DNA of 41,004 nucleotides. It comes from an uncultured Prevotellaceae bacterium. GTDB lineage: Bacteria > Bacteroidota > Bacteroidia > Bacteroidales > Bacteroidaceae. A model generated the notes under the pieces. It saw nothing but the letters and a program-made list of their open reading frames with translations. It made no database searches and had not been told where the DNA came from. This document shows positions 14,536-22,315 of the stretch, piece by piece. The stretch lies in the NCBI GenBank assembly GCA_946185485.1, contig CAMHJQ010000027.1:1-41004 (forward strand), in the 5' to 3' direction. The number at the start of each line of letters is the position of its first letter. Position 1 is the first letter of the stretch. The position numbers and the translations under genes were made by a program.

Positions 14536-14610
14536 TGGGGACGAACAGGCTCGAACTGTTGACCTCTGCAATGTGACTGCAGCGCTCTAAACCAACTGGG
14601 CTACGCCCCC
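14536..14610 (-). tRNA. tRNA-Val (anticodon CAC as read)
   Basis: A 75-nt cloverleaf: acceptor GGGGGCG/CGTCCCC, D arm GCCC...GAGC (one mismatched pair), anticodon stem CTGCA/TGCAG, loop GTCACAT, variable AGGTC, T arm AACAG-TTCGAGC-CTGTT, discriminator A, no encoded CCA. In the 7-nt loop, U33 is followed by CAC, giving valine. Position 32 is G, where a pyrimidine is normal, so the anticodon call deserves a check. A -7 element TACCTTTG is at 14628-14635 on the minus strand. Confidence 0.85.
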
Positions 14611-14627
14611 TTGCTTTAATTGCGCTG

Positions 14628-14635
14628 CAAAGGTA
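14628..14635 (-). promoter_or_regulatory. -7 element of the tRNA promoter
   Basis: TACCTTTGCAGC on the minus strand, 17 bp upstream of the mature tRNA 5' end. Confidence 0.6.
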
Positions 14636-14675
14636 ATTCAAAAATCTGAATTACGCAAGTTTTTTCAGAGAAAAA

Positions 14676-15227
14676 TTACCTCTGAGCAAAGAACACGCCG
14701 TCGTTGGCAGCCATGCGGGCCTCGTAGACGCCGGCAGCATCGGGTGTGAAGTTTCTGATTTCGCCGTTGATGTTGGCCTGAATGCCACCATCAGCATTGA
14801 AGCGGAAGAGTTCCTTGACTACTCCATTCTGCTTCATGGACCAAGAATCGTCCTTGGCATTGTGAATCAGATAGGTAATCTCGCCGGTGGGAGCCTTGAT
14901 CTCGTAGCCATCCTTCAGGGTGGTCACGGCATAGTAGCGGCCGTCAGAACCCAGCACCTGCTGTGTCTTACCCTCGTTGCTGGCCAGGGGGTTCTCACCA
15001 GACCAGAACTCAACGGTGTTCAGTACCAGTGAGTCGACCAACAGCGTAACGGGAATGCATACGATGTCAATGATGAAACCGATGATGGCATTGACGAATT
15101 TGTTGTTCGTCATGCGAAGTTCCCACTGGGTGAACTTGTTGAACAGCTTGTAAGAGCCTATACACGAACTGGCTGCCATCGAACCGATGAGCAGGCAAAC
15201 TACCACTTTAACATTCATTCTTTTCAT
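14676..15227 (-). CDS. DUF3332 family lipoprotein
   Basis: A 183-residue protein with a lipoprotein signal: VVVCLLIGSMAASSC places the lipid-modified cysteine at residue 22. Two hydrophobic segments follow (NAIIGFIIDIVCIPVTLLVD), then a soluble beta-rich region (YYAVTTLKDGYEIKAPTGEI). This matches DUF3332, a family of small envelope proteins without known function. ATG 15227 (MKRMNVK) is used; ATG 15218 is possible. It follows the wbqC gene by 45 bp on the same strand and is the last gene before the tRNA. Confidence 0.78.
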   Translation of the reverse strand: MKRMNVKVVVCLLIGSMAASSCIGSYKLFNKFTQWELRMTNNKFVNAIIGFIIDIVCIPVTLLVDSLVLNTVEFWSGENPLASNEGKTQQVLGSDGRYYAVTTLKDGYEIKAPTGEITYLIHNAKDDSWSMKQNGVVKELFRFNADGGIQANINGEIRNFTPDAAGVYEARMAANDGVFFAQR

Positions 15228-15272
15228 TGTGTTAAGTTTTAAATTGTTGATGAATTAGATAAATAAAAAAAG

Positions 15273-15893
15273 TTATAAATAAAAAATAGAGTCTGGTCCC
15301 ATACAAAACAGCAGATCCAAGACAGAGAGATTCGGCTGAAAACCATACCGGTGCTGAAAGACCTGCCAATAAGGCTTTGGCGTGAAATCGTCGTCATACT
15401 GCGGATGTTTAGCGTGAATGACGTCACGGAAGTCCTTCGACGCAGGCCCCTGAACCATGAACGCTGAACTATAAACCACATTCGGGTGTATATCGATGAG
15501 GGCACACACCGTCTGGCGGATGGCCTCGTTGAAATCGAGCAAAAACGTATATTTCTTCTCAAAGAAAGGATGGATGTCATCGGCATAATAGTCGAAGAAC
15601 GGACTCTCGCTATAGGCCGACTGCAACGCATTCCAATGTACGCGACGCCACTGGTTATGGTCGCTGATACGCAGGTCCTTAGTTTTTGACGCTTCCTGTT
15701 TGTTGCACGCTTCATGTTCCACGGGGACCGTCAGTGCCTGCAGGCCGTTCGCGGTAGCAATAACACAACGGTTGCGATAGGTCTGCTTCTGGTACGAGTC
15801 GTGCTGTTCGATGTAGCAGCAGTCATAACGATGAAGCTTCTGGTACCATTGAACAGGCCCGAAATAGGTGGTTTGCAGCAGGGCGGTACTCAT
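15273..15893 (-). CDS. WbqC family protein
   Basis: A 206-residue protein matching WbqC: YFGPVQWYQKLHRYD near the start, the basic central NQWRRVHWNALQSAYSESPF and FFDYYADDIHPFF. The family is often found near surface-polysaccharide genes and is proposed to act in sugar-nucleotide modification or transfer, but the reaction is not settled. Its start overlaps the stop of the degenerate signal peptidase gene by 4 bp (ATGA), so it belongs to the dapB-lepB cluster, an arrangement I recall from other Bacteroidales. Confidence 0.82.
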   Translation of the reverse strand: MSTALLQTTYFGPVQWYQKLHRYDCCYIEQHDSYQKQTYRNRCVIATANGLQALTVPVEHEACNKQEASKTKDLRISDHNQWRRVHWNALQSAYSESPFFDYYADDIHPFFEKKYTFLLDFNEAIRQTVCALIDIHPNVVYSSAFMVQGPASKDFRDVIHAKHPQYDDDFTPKPYWQVFQHRYGFQPNLSVLDLLFCMGPDSIFYL

Positions 15894-16393
15894 GGCAAAA
15901 AAGAGTTATGACGGTTGTAAAGCACGGTGACTACCCGTCCGATGATGCTGCGCTCCGGAATAAATCCGCAGTAACGTGAGTCGGCAGGATTTTGCTTGTT
16001 GACAGACTCCAGCCAATAGTAATCGGTCTTGGCGCATGACTTCAGGCCTGGGACTGTTTGCAGGCCGTTAGCCGTGCGGACAGTGTCGCCGGGAACGGCA
16101 GCACAGCGTGCTATCATCAGTCCGTCGATGCTGTCGCCAGGCATGACAAACGCCACGACGTCGCCCCGCTGGACGGGCTGGCGCAGCAGGCGGCTATAGG
16201 GTAGCAGCCCGTTGCCCTCTATGCGCAGGCCATAGCTGCAGCGGTTGATGAGCAGGCGGTCGCCGTTCTGATAGAGCGGCGTCAGTCCGTCACCTATCAC
16301 GCCATGTATGGAGAAGGCCAAGGTACGAAATGCCAGCATCAGCATGAATGCCGACGCAAATGCGATTACATACTTCAGCCAACTACTCATCAT
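15890..16393 (-). CDS. Signal-peptidase-I-like protein lacking catalytic residues
   Basis: A 167-residue S26-family protein with one N-terminal membrane segment (VIAFASAFMLMLAFRTLAF). The family boxes are recognisable but altered. The serine box reads GDGLTPLYQNGD, with glycine where the nucleophilic serine of SM should be. The lysine box reads ARCAAVPGD, with alanine in place of the general-base lysine. The last box keeps DSRYCGFIPE. It is therefore probably not a protease; it may assist or regulate the full-length LepB encoded 35 bp upstream. Two consecutive ATG codons start it (16393, 16390). The gap to lepB is entirely a heptad repeat. Confidence 0.78.
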   Translation of the reverse strand: MMSSWLKYVIAFASAFMLMLAFRTLAFSIHGVIGDGLTPLYQNGDRLLINRCSYGLRIEGNGLLPYSRLLRQPVQRGDVVAFVMPGDSIDGLMIARCAAVPGDTVRTANGLQTVPGLKSCAKTDYYWLESVNKQNPADSRYCGFIPERSIIGRVVTVLYNRHNSFLP

Positions 16394-16428
16394 TCAAACT
16401 TCAAACATCAAACTTCAAATTTCAAATG
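16394..16428. repeat. Five TCAAAYW heptads exactly filling the lepB intergenic gap
   Basis: Units TCAAACT, TCAAACA, TCAAACT, TCAAATT, TCAAATG occupy 16394-16400 through 16422-16428 without gaps. The preceding base (16393) is the first base of the downstream start codon and the following base (16429) is the last base of the lepB stop codon, so the intergenic region is 5 x 7 bp and nothing else. Confidence 0.95.
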
Positions 16429-17856
16429 CTATTTGATGTTGTCCACGAAGCGGAACAGGCGGTTCCATCGAATGCCGGAGAATCCGTGACGGTCAGGATC
16501 GGAACTCCACCAAATGAAGATAGGCTTGCCCACGATGTGATCTTCCGGCACAAAACCCCAATAGCGGGAGTCGAGGGAGTTGTGGCGGTTGTCACCCTGC
16601 ATCCAGTAGTAGTCCATCTTGAAGGTATATTTGGTCGTCTCCTGATCGTTGATATAGATTTTGCCGCCCTTCACCTCCAGTTTGTTGCCCTCATAGGTAC
16701 GGATGGGACGCTCATAGATAGGGAGGTTCTTCAGCGTCAGCTCGATGGATTCGCCCTTTTTCGGAATCCAGACGGGGCCGTAGTTATCGCGGGTCCAGTG
16801 CAGGTTACCGTTCAGCGGATAGATGTCCCACTCGTCAGCATCTATGTTTGGGGTGATGCTTTCCGTATAGCCTTTGGCTTCCAGTTCTTTCTTGGCATGA
16901 TTAGTCAGTGGCATATACCCCAGCGTATTGAGGCTCATGAGGTCTTCCATTGTAATGCCCAGTTCCTTCATGATGTCATCGTCCAGGCGCTCCTTCAGCT
17001 TTACATGATAGGTATATTGCACATTGTCTGGTTCCTTGTTGGCTTTACCGTCCAGATAGATGATGCGGTTCTTGATCTGCAGCGTCTGTCCAGGCAGGCC
17101 CACGCAACGCTTCACATAGTTCTCGCGGCGGTCGGTAGGACGGGTGATGATCTCGCCGAACTCCTGCCGGTTCTTTTCTATGAGGTCACGCCCCAACTGA
17201 TAGAGTTGGCCGAAATACTCCATGCGCTGTTCTGCAGAGAGGGAGTCCGGATTGGGACGCACCTCCCACTGTCCATAACCATAGTAGTAGCAATTCCGAT
17301 AGAAGTCCTCTGCCTGATGGCGGGGATCGGCAGTAAGCGTGTCACCGGCAGGATAGTTGAACACCACAATGTCATTCAGCTGCACTTGTCCGAGGCCCTT
17401 TACACGGCGGTAGTCCCAATGGGGCCACTCGATGTACGACTTGCACTCGAACAGCGGCATCGTGTGCTGCGTCAGCGGCATCGTCAGCGGGGTCTCAGGG
17501 ATGCGGGGACCATAGCTGACCTTCGACACGAAGAGGTAGTCGCCCGTCAGCAGCGACTTCTCCAGCGAACTCGATGGAATGACGTAGTTCTGGAAGAAGA
17601 ACAGGTTGATGAAGTAGACAGCCACCAAGGCAAACACCAAGGCGTCGACCCACGACATGACGAACTTGACGGGACCTTCGGCATCCTTCCACCACTGCCA
17701 CTTGATTTTCTTGGTGATATAAACGTCGTAGATGAACGGAACGACCAGCAGTCCCCACCATGAACCTACCCAGTAAAGGAACAGCAAGTACAGTACCAGG
17801 ACACAGATGAACTTCGCCCACTGCACCTTCATATTCAGCTTTTTCTTTTTCTCCAT
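16429..17856 (-). CDS. lepB: Signal peptidase I
   Basis: A 475-residue type I signal peptidase, the long form usual in Bacteroidota. After hydrophobic segments near residues 13-45 and 70-90 comes the serine box VIPSSSLEKSLLTGDYLFVSK (Ser with Leu in the usual Met position), the lysine box YVKRCVGLPGQ, and GDNRHNSLDSRYWGFVPEDH near the end. A large insertion between the boxes explains the length. It cleaves signal peptides of exported proteins at the outer face of the inner membrane. ATG 17856 (MEKKKKLN) is preferred over 17919 because the positively charged start fits the first membrane segment. It lies downstream of dapB on the same strand, with a 96-bp gap. Confidence 0.92.
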   Translation of the reverse strand: MEKKKKLNMKVQWAKFICVLVLYLLFLYWVGSWWGLLVVPFIYDVYITKKIKWQWWKDAEGPVKFVMSWVDALVFALVAVYFINLFFFQNYVIPSSSLEKSLLTGDYLFVSKVSYGPRIPETPLTMPLTQHTMPLFECKSYIEWPHWDYRRVKGLGQVQLNDIVVFNYPAGDTLTADPRHQAEDFYRNCYYYGYGQWEVRPNPDSLSAEQRMEYFGQLYQLGRDLIEKNRQEFGEIITRPTDRRENYVKRCVGLPGQTLQIKNRIIYLDGKANKEPDNVQYTYHVKLKERLDDDIMKELGITMEDLMSLNTLGYMPLTNHAKKELEAKGYTESITPNIDADEWDIYPLNGNLHWTRDNYGPVWIPKKGESIELTLKNLPIYERPIRTYEGNKLEVKGGKIYINDQETTKYTFKMDYYWMQGDNRHNSLDSRYWGFVPEDHIVGKPIFIWWSSDPDRHGFSGIRWNRLFRFVDNIK

Positions 17857-17952
17857 ATATGAATCTCTTTCGGTTTTACATGCTTCTGACGCTATCAGAC
17901 AGGAAGCAAGTTGCGTCAAGCATGAAGATTTAATCTCTCTTAAGGCTACTTA

Positions 17953-18669
17953 TCAGAATTTAAACATGTCGGAAATTGTTAACAGCCCCTGATGCTCCTT
18001 GGTGTACTCGGCTGCCAGCACGGCACCGAGGGCAAAACCCTGACGCGAGTGGGCATCGTGGGTGATGGTGATGATGTCGGCCTCTGAGTCGTAGCGCACG
18101 GTATGGATGCCAGGCACCTCACCGCGACGGATATGGTCGATGCGCAGCAGCTTGGGGTCGGTGGTATCCTCGGCCCAGGCCTCCTTGCGGTCGATGTTTT
18201 CGAGGATGCCCTCAGCCAGCGTGATAGCCGTACCGCTGGGATGGTCGAGCTTATGGACGTGGTGCGTCTCCTCCATCTCCACATCATACTGCGGGAACTG
18301 GTTCATGATCTTGGCCAGATACTTGTTGACGGCCGAGAAGATAGCCACGCCGATGGAGAAGTTCGAGGCCCAGAAGAGCGTCTTGCCTTCCTCGCTGCAC
18401 GCCTTACGGACAGCATCACCATGCTCCTTCATCCATCCTGTGGAACCGGAAACCACTTTTACACCTGCAGCCCAGGCCTTCAGGTAGTTGCCGTATGCCG
18501 CCTGGGGAGCCGTAAACTCTATCGCCACGTCAGCACTGCGGAAAGCCTCGCTGTCGAAGTCCTGCTGGTTGTCGATATCGATAATACTCACAATCTCATG
18601 ACCACGGTTCAGGGCTATCTGTTCAATCATCTTACCCATCTTGCCATAGCCGATTAATGCTATTTTCAT
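17953..18669 (-). CDS. dapB: 4-hydroxy-tetrahydrodipicolinate reductase
   Basis: A 238-residue DapB of the short Bacteroidota type. GYGKMGK near residue 8 is the nucleotide-binding loop, EFTAPQAAYGN follows, and EETHHVHKLDHPSGTA holds the catalytic histidines and lysine plus the substrate-binding loop. It reduces hydroxy-tetrahydrodipicolinate with NAD(P)H in the lysine/diaminopimelate pathway. A -7 element TACCTTTG at 18694-18701 gives an 18-nt leader. It shares a divergent promoter region with the GH105 gene. Confidence 0.96.
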   Translation of the reverse strand: MKIALIGYGKMGKMIEQIALNRGHEIVSIIDIDNQQDFDSEAFRSADVAIEFTAPQAAYGNYLKAWAAGVKVVSGSTGWMKEHGDAVRKACSEEGKTLFWASNFSIGVAIFSAVNKYLAKIMNQFPQYDVEMEETHHVHKLDHPSGTAITLAEGILENIDRKEAWAEDTTDPKLLRIDHIRRGEVPGIHTVRYDSEADIITITHDAHSRQGFALGAVLAAEYTKEHQGLLTISDMFKF

Positions 18670-18693
18670 AATTATATTGTATTAATACGCGTG

Positions 18694-18701
18694 CAAAGGT
18701 A
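18694..18701 (-). promoter_or_regulatory. -7 element of the dapB promoter
   Basis: TACCTTTGCAC on the minus strand in the 112-bp divergent region between dapB and the GH105 gene. Confidence 0.65.
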
Positions 18702-18729
18702 CAAATAAGTGAACAATATGCCAAATTAG

Positions 18730-18760
18730 TTTGAGATTTTTATTTATTTTACTATCTTTG
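18730..18760 (+). promoter_or_regulatory. Promoter of the GH105-DUF2264 operon
   Basis: TTTG (18730-18733), 19 bp, TATCTTTG (18753-18760), a near-ideal Bacteroidota promoter. Transcription near 18767 rules out the longer frame beginning at 18731 and supports ATG 18782 or 18791. Confidence 0.8.
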
Positions 18761-18781
18761 CACGACAAAACGACCTATTTT

Positions 18782-21028
18782 ATGATTGATATGAGAAAAC
18801 TACTTGCTGTCATTGGTCTCTTCTCGGTTGTGACATTGCAGGCAAAGCAATGGACTGGCGAGGAAATAAAAGACATCATCAAGAAAGTGAATACGTATTG
18901 GCAGACAAACAATCCTGCCGAAGCTCGCGCTTTCTGGGATCATGCTGCCTACCATACGGGCAACATGGAGGTGTATCAACTGTTGAAAGACAAACAGATG
19001 CTGGATTATAGCATCCGTTGGGCCCAACACAACAAGTGGCAAGGAGCTACTGAAAAAGACCTTCGGAAATGGAAGTATAAGCAGTATGGCGAAGGACAGG
19101 ACTATGTGCTTTTTGGCGATTGGCAGATTTGTTTCCAGACATACATCGATTTATACCATCTTTCACCTCAAAAGAAAAAAGTGGCAAGAGCCAAAGAGGT
19201 GATGGGTTATGAGGCAGACTCAAAGGCCAGCGACTATTGGTGGTGGGCTGATGCCTTGTATATGGTGATGCCTGTGATGACGAAGATGTACAAGTTGACT
19301 GGTGACGAGAAGTACCTGGACAAATTGTATGAGAATATCTGCTATAGCGACAGCATCATGCTCGACCACGAGACTGGCCTCTACTTCCGCGATGGGAAAT
19401 ACGTCTTCCCTAAGCACAAGACAGCCAGTGGTAAGAAGGATTTTTGGGCACGTGGTGACGGATGGGTGTTAGCAGGTTTGGCCAAAGTGTTGCAGGACAT
19501 GCCTACGACCTATCGGTATCAGCCCTTTTTTGCCAGGAAATTCGTCAATCTGGCCAATGGTGTCAAGCGCCTGCAACAGCCCGAGGGACATTGGACACGC
19601 TCGATGATGGATCCCGAACAGGCCCCTGGCTATGAAACCAGCGGTACGGCATTCTTCTGCTATGGTCTGCTATGGGGTCTTAACAACGGCTATCTGCCAA
19701 AGAAGGAGTACACACCTGTCGTTGAGAAAGCCTGGAACTACCTTTCTACCATAGCCTTACAAGAGAACGGCAAGGTAGGTTACGTGCAGCCAATTGGCGA
19801 ACGGGCCATACCTGGCCAAAAGGTCGATGCCAATAGTCAGGCTAACTTTGGCGTTGGGGCCTTCCTTTTGGCTGCTTGCGAGTACTACCGTTACCTACAG
19901 ACAGCACAGGTGAAGGTGACTTTTCAGAACGAGAGCAATCAACAACGACAGGAGGTAGCAGAGATTGACTTGCAGGCTGTATGCCAACAACTGGGTATCA
20001 GTCCTGAAGAGCCGCTGGTGATAGAGAATAAGGCAGGACAGGAAGTCGGATATCAGAAGACCTACGATGGTAAGTTGCTGATTTTCGTCTCTTTACATCC
20101 TCATGGCAAGGCCACCTATACTATCAGCAAAGGCAAACCTGCTGAATTCAAGACCTACGTCAGTGGCAAGGTCTATCCTCTCCGTAAAGACGACCTGGCT
20201 TGGGAGAACGACCGTACTTGCTACCGTATCTATGGTCCTGCACTTCAAAAGACGGGCGAACGTTCGTATGGTACGGATGTGTGGGTCAAGAACACACCAG
20301 ACCTGGTGGTTGAGGAACGTTACAGAAAAGACCACGAAGGCAACGTGACAGAGAACACACTACGGAAAGCAGGACAAAAGGTGGCATTGGACGCTATCGA
20401 CAGAAACACCACATTTCATCTGGACCAGGGCAACGGTATGGATGCCTATGGTGTCGGTCCTTCGCTGGGGTGTGGGGCACCAGCGCTGATGACGAACGGC
20501 GAACTGGTGTTTCCCTATTGCTATCAGGATTGTCAGATTCGCGACAACGGCCCCTTGCGCTTTACTGCAGAACTGACCTACGCCCCTACTGCCAATGGTA
20601 TCACTGAGCATCGTATCATCAGTCTCGACAGAGGTTCGCACTTTAATCGTATGACGGTATGGTATGACGGTATCGACAAGCCTGTATCGTTAGCATCAGG
20701 TGTTGTGTTACATGGCGACGATGCGCTGGTATTGGGCAAAAATTATGTTCAGTATGCTGACCCTACAGACAATCCCAGTCTCCATCAGTCACAAATCTTT
20801 GTGGCGACATTGTTTCCTGAAGGTGTCAGCGAAACCAGAATGCTGAAGGGGGAACTGAATCATGGTCTGGGGATTGTAAACAATTATCAGGGTGCACCTT
20901 ATACCTATTATTTTGGCTCGGCTTGGAGTTGCTATGATGTCTGCTCACAAGCTCAGTGGCAGATGATGATTGACGAATATCTGGCTCATTTGCGCCAACC
21001 AATAACTTATAATATCACAACAAAATGA
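18782..21028 (+). CDS. GH105-type glycoside hydrolase fused to DUF4861
   Basis: A 748-residue exported enzyme. The signal peptide is RKLLAVIGLFSVVTLQA. The N-terminal half is an (alpha/alpha)6-barrel of the GH88/GH105 type with SDYWWWADALYMVMP, FWARGDGWVLAGLAK and ETSGTAFFCYGLLWG carrying the expected acidic residues; such enzymes hydrolyse unsaturated uronyl groups left by pectin or other polysaccharide lyases. The C-terminal half (from about residue 385) resembles DUF4861, a beta-rich domain common in Bacteroidota degradation loci. ATG 18782 gives a 15-nt leader; 18791 (MRKLL) is equally likely. The stop overlaps the next gene as ATGA. The operon suggests trimming of uronic-acid-containing glycans. 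Confidence 0.88.
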   Translation: MIDMRKLLAVIGLFSVVTLQAKQWTGEEIKDIIKKVNTYWQTNNPAEARAFWDHAAYHTGNMEVYQLLKDKQMLDYSIRWAQHNKWQGATEKDLRKWKYKQYGEGQDYVLFGDWQICFQTYIDLYHLSPQKKKVARAKEVMGYEADSKASDYWWWADALYMVMPVMTKMYKLTGDEKYLDKLYENICYSDSIMLDHETGLYFRDGKYVFPKHKTASGKKDFWARGDGWVLAGLAKVLQDMPTTYRYQPFFARKFVNLANGVKRLQQPEGHWTRSMMDPEQAPGYETSGTAFFCYGLLWGLNNGYLPKKEYTPVVEKAWNYLSTIALQENGKVGYVQPIGERAIPGQKVDANSQANFGVGAFLLAACEYYRYLQTAQVKVTFQNESNQQRQEVAEIDLQAVCQQLGISPEEPLVIENKAGQEVGYQKTYDGKLLIFVSLHPHGKATYTISKGKPAEFKTYVSGKVYPLRKDDLAWENDRTCYRIYGPALQKTGERSYGTDVWVKNTPDLVVEERYRKDHEGNVTENTLRKAGQKVALDAIDRNTTFHLDQGNGMDAYGVGPSLGCGAPALMTNGELVFPYCYQDCQIRDNGPLRFTAELTYAPTANGITEHRIISLDRGSHFNRMTVWYDGIDKPVSLASGVVLHGDDALVLGKNYVQYADPTDNPSLHQSQIFVATLFPEGVSETRMLKGELNHGLGIVNNYQGAPYTYYFGSAWSCYDVCSQAQWQMMIDEYLAHLRQPITYNITTK

Positions 21029-22284
21029 AGAAGCTATTTGTATTGATGGCAGCCATCGCGCTGATCATGCCCCTACAGGCAAGGAAAACAAAACAACTCC
21101 AGCAAACCGATCGCGAATACTGGTGCTCGCTGGCCTGGAAAATGTCACAACCAGTGTTAGAGAATATGGCTAAGGGTGAGCTACAGAAGAATATGAAGAC
21201 GGAGTTCTCACCCTCGTTTGACAATCGCGACCGCAGTGTAGTCTATATGGAAACCTTTGGACGACTGATGGCAGGTATAGCCCCTTGGCTGACGTTGCCG
21301 GATGATGACACACCGGAAGGGCAACAGCGCAAACAACTCCGTGAATGGGCATTGGCTGCTTATAAGAACTCCGTAGACCCTAACTCGCCTGACTACCTCT
21401 GTTGGGGCAAGGCAGGACAGAATCTGGTGGATGCAGCCTATATCGCCGAGTCGTTCCTGCGTGCCTGGGACGTGTTGTGGTTGCCGCTTGACGAGGTTAC
21501 GAAACAGCGCTATATCAAGGAGTTCCAGAAGATGCGCAAGATAGACCCTCCGTATACCAACTGGTTCTTGTTCTCGTCAACTATTGAGAGTTTGCTGGCC
21601 AAGGCCAAGGCTCCCTTCGACGAATTCCGTGTGAATACGGCTTGCCGTAAGGTTGAAGAGTGGTATGTCGGTGACGGATGGTATGCTGACGGCCCAGTGT
21701 TTGCTTTCGACTATTATTCCAGCTATGTGTTCCATGCCATGTATCTGGAGACGCTACAGGCGATGGTCGACTCGAAATACAACTCGCGTCTCGATTACAA
21801 GAAATACTACGATCGTGCCTTGAAGCGTGCCCAGAAGTTTGCGATTATTCTTGAGCGTTTCATCTCGCCAGAGGGTACTTTCCCCGTGATTGGACGTTCT
21901 ACCCCATACCGTTTGGCTGCCATGCAGCCTCTGGCCCTGATGGCTTGGTATCAGAAACTGCCTTCTGACCTCAGCAATGGACAGGTGCGCGCAGCCCTTA
22001 CAAAAGTCATGCATCGGATGTTCGACTACCAGCAGAACTTCAATGAGGGCGGCTTTCTGACGATTGGTTTCTGCGGGTCGCAGCCAGAGACAGCAGACTG
22101 GTATACCAACAATGGCTCGCTTTATATGACGAGCCTCTCCTTCATGCCTTTGGGACTACCCGCCAATCATCCTTTCTGGACGGATGCTCCTCAACCATGG
22201 ACACAGGTGAAAGCCTGGGGAGGTCAGCCATTCCCCAAGGACCATCGATGGTCCGATGACATTGTGACGCGAGATAAGTGGTAA
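21025..22284 (+). CDS. DUF2264 (GH154-like) exported protein
   Basis: A 419-residue protein with signal peptide KKLFVLMAAIALIMPLQA. The body matches DUF2264 along its length (RDRSVVYMETFGRLMAGIAPWL, then WLFLFSSTIE-like NWFLFSSTIESLL, YVGDGWYADGP, FPVIGRSTPYR). DUF2264 proteins are alpha-barrel enzymes; I recall members assigned to GH154 with beta-glucuronidase activity, so a uronidase role is plausible. Translationally coupled (ATGA) with the GH105 gene, consistent with joint release of uronic acids. Substrate not determinable from sequence. Confidence 0.82.
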   Translation: MKKLFVLMAAIALIMPLQARKTKQLQQTDREYWCSLAWKMSQPVLENMAKGELQKNMKTEFSPSFDNRDRSVVYMETFGRLMAGIAPWLTLPDDDTPEGQQRKQLREWALAAYKNSVDPNSPDYLCWGKAGQNLVDAAYIAESFLRAWDVLWLPLDEVTKQRYIKEFQKMRKIDPPYTNWFLFSSTIESLLAKAKAPFDEFRVNTACRKVEEWYVGDGWYADGPVFAFDYYSSYVFHAMYLETLQAMVDSKYNSRLDYKKYYDRALKRAQKFAIILERFISPEGTFPVIGRSTPYRLAAMQPLALMAWYQKLPSDLSNGQVRAALTKVMHRMFDYQQNFNEGGFLTIGFCGSQPETADWYTNNGSLYMTSLSFMPLGLPANHPFWTDAPQPWTQVKAWGGQPFPKDHRWSDDIVTRDKW

Positions 22285-22315
22285 ACGAAAGAATGCTAGA
22301 CCTGTTTCCTTTCCC

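Noticed and set aside
16348..17763. Open frame of 471 codons on the plus strand opposite lepB
   Set aside because: Long only because of lepB codon bias; the minus strand carries all signal peptidase boxes and the plus translation is low-complexity valine/leucine/histidine.
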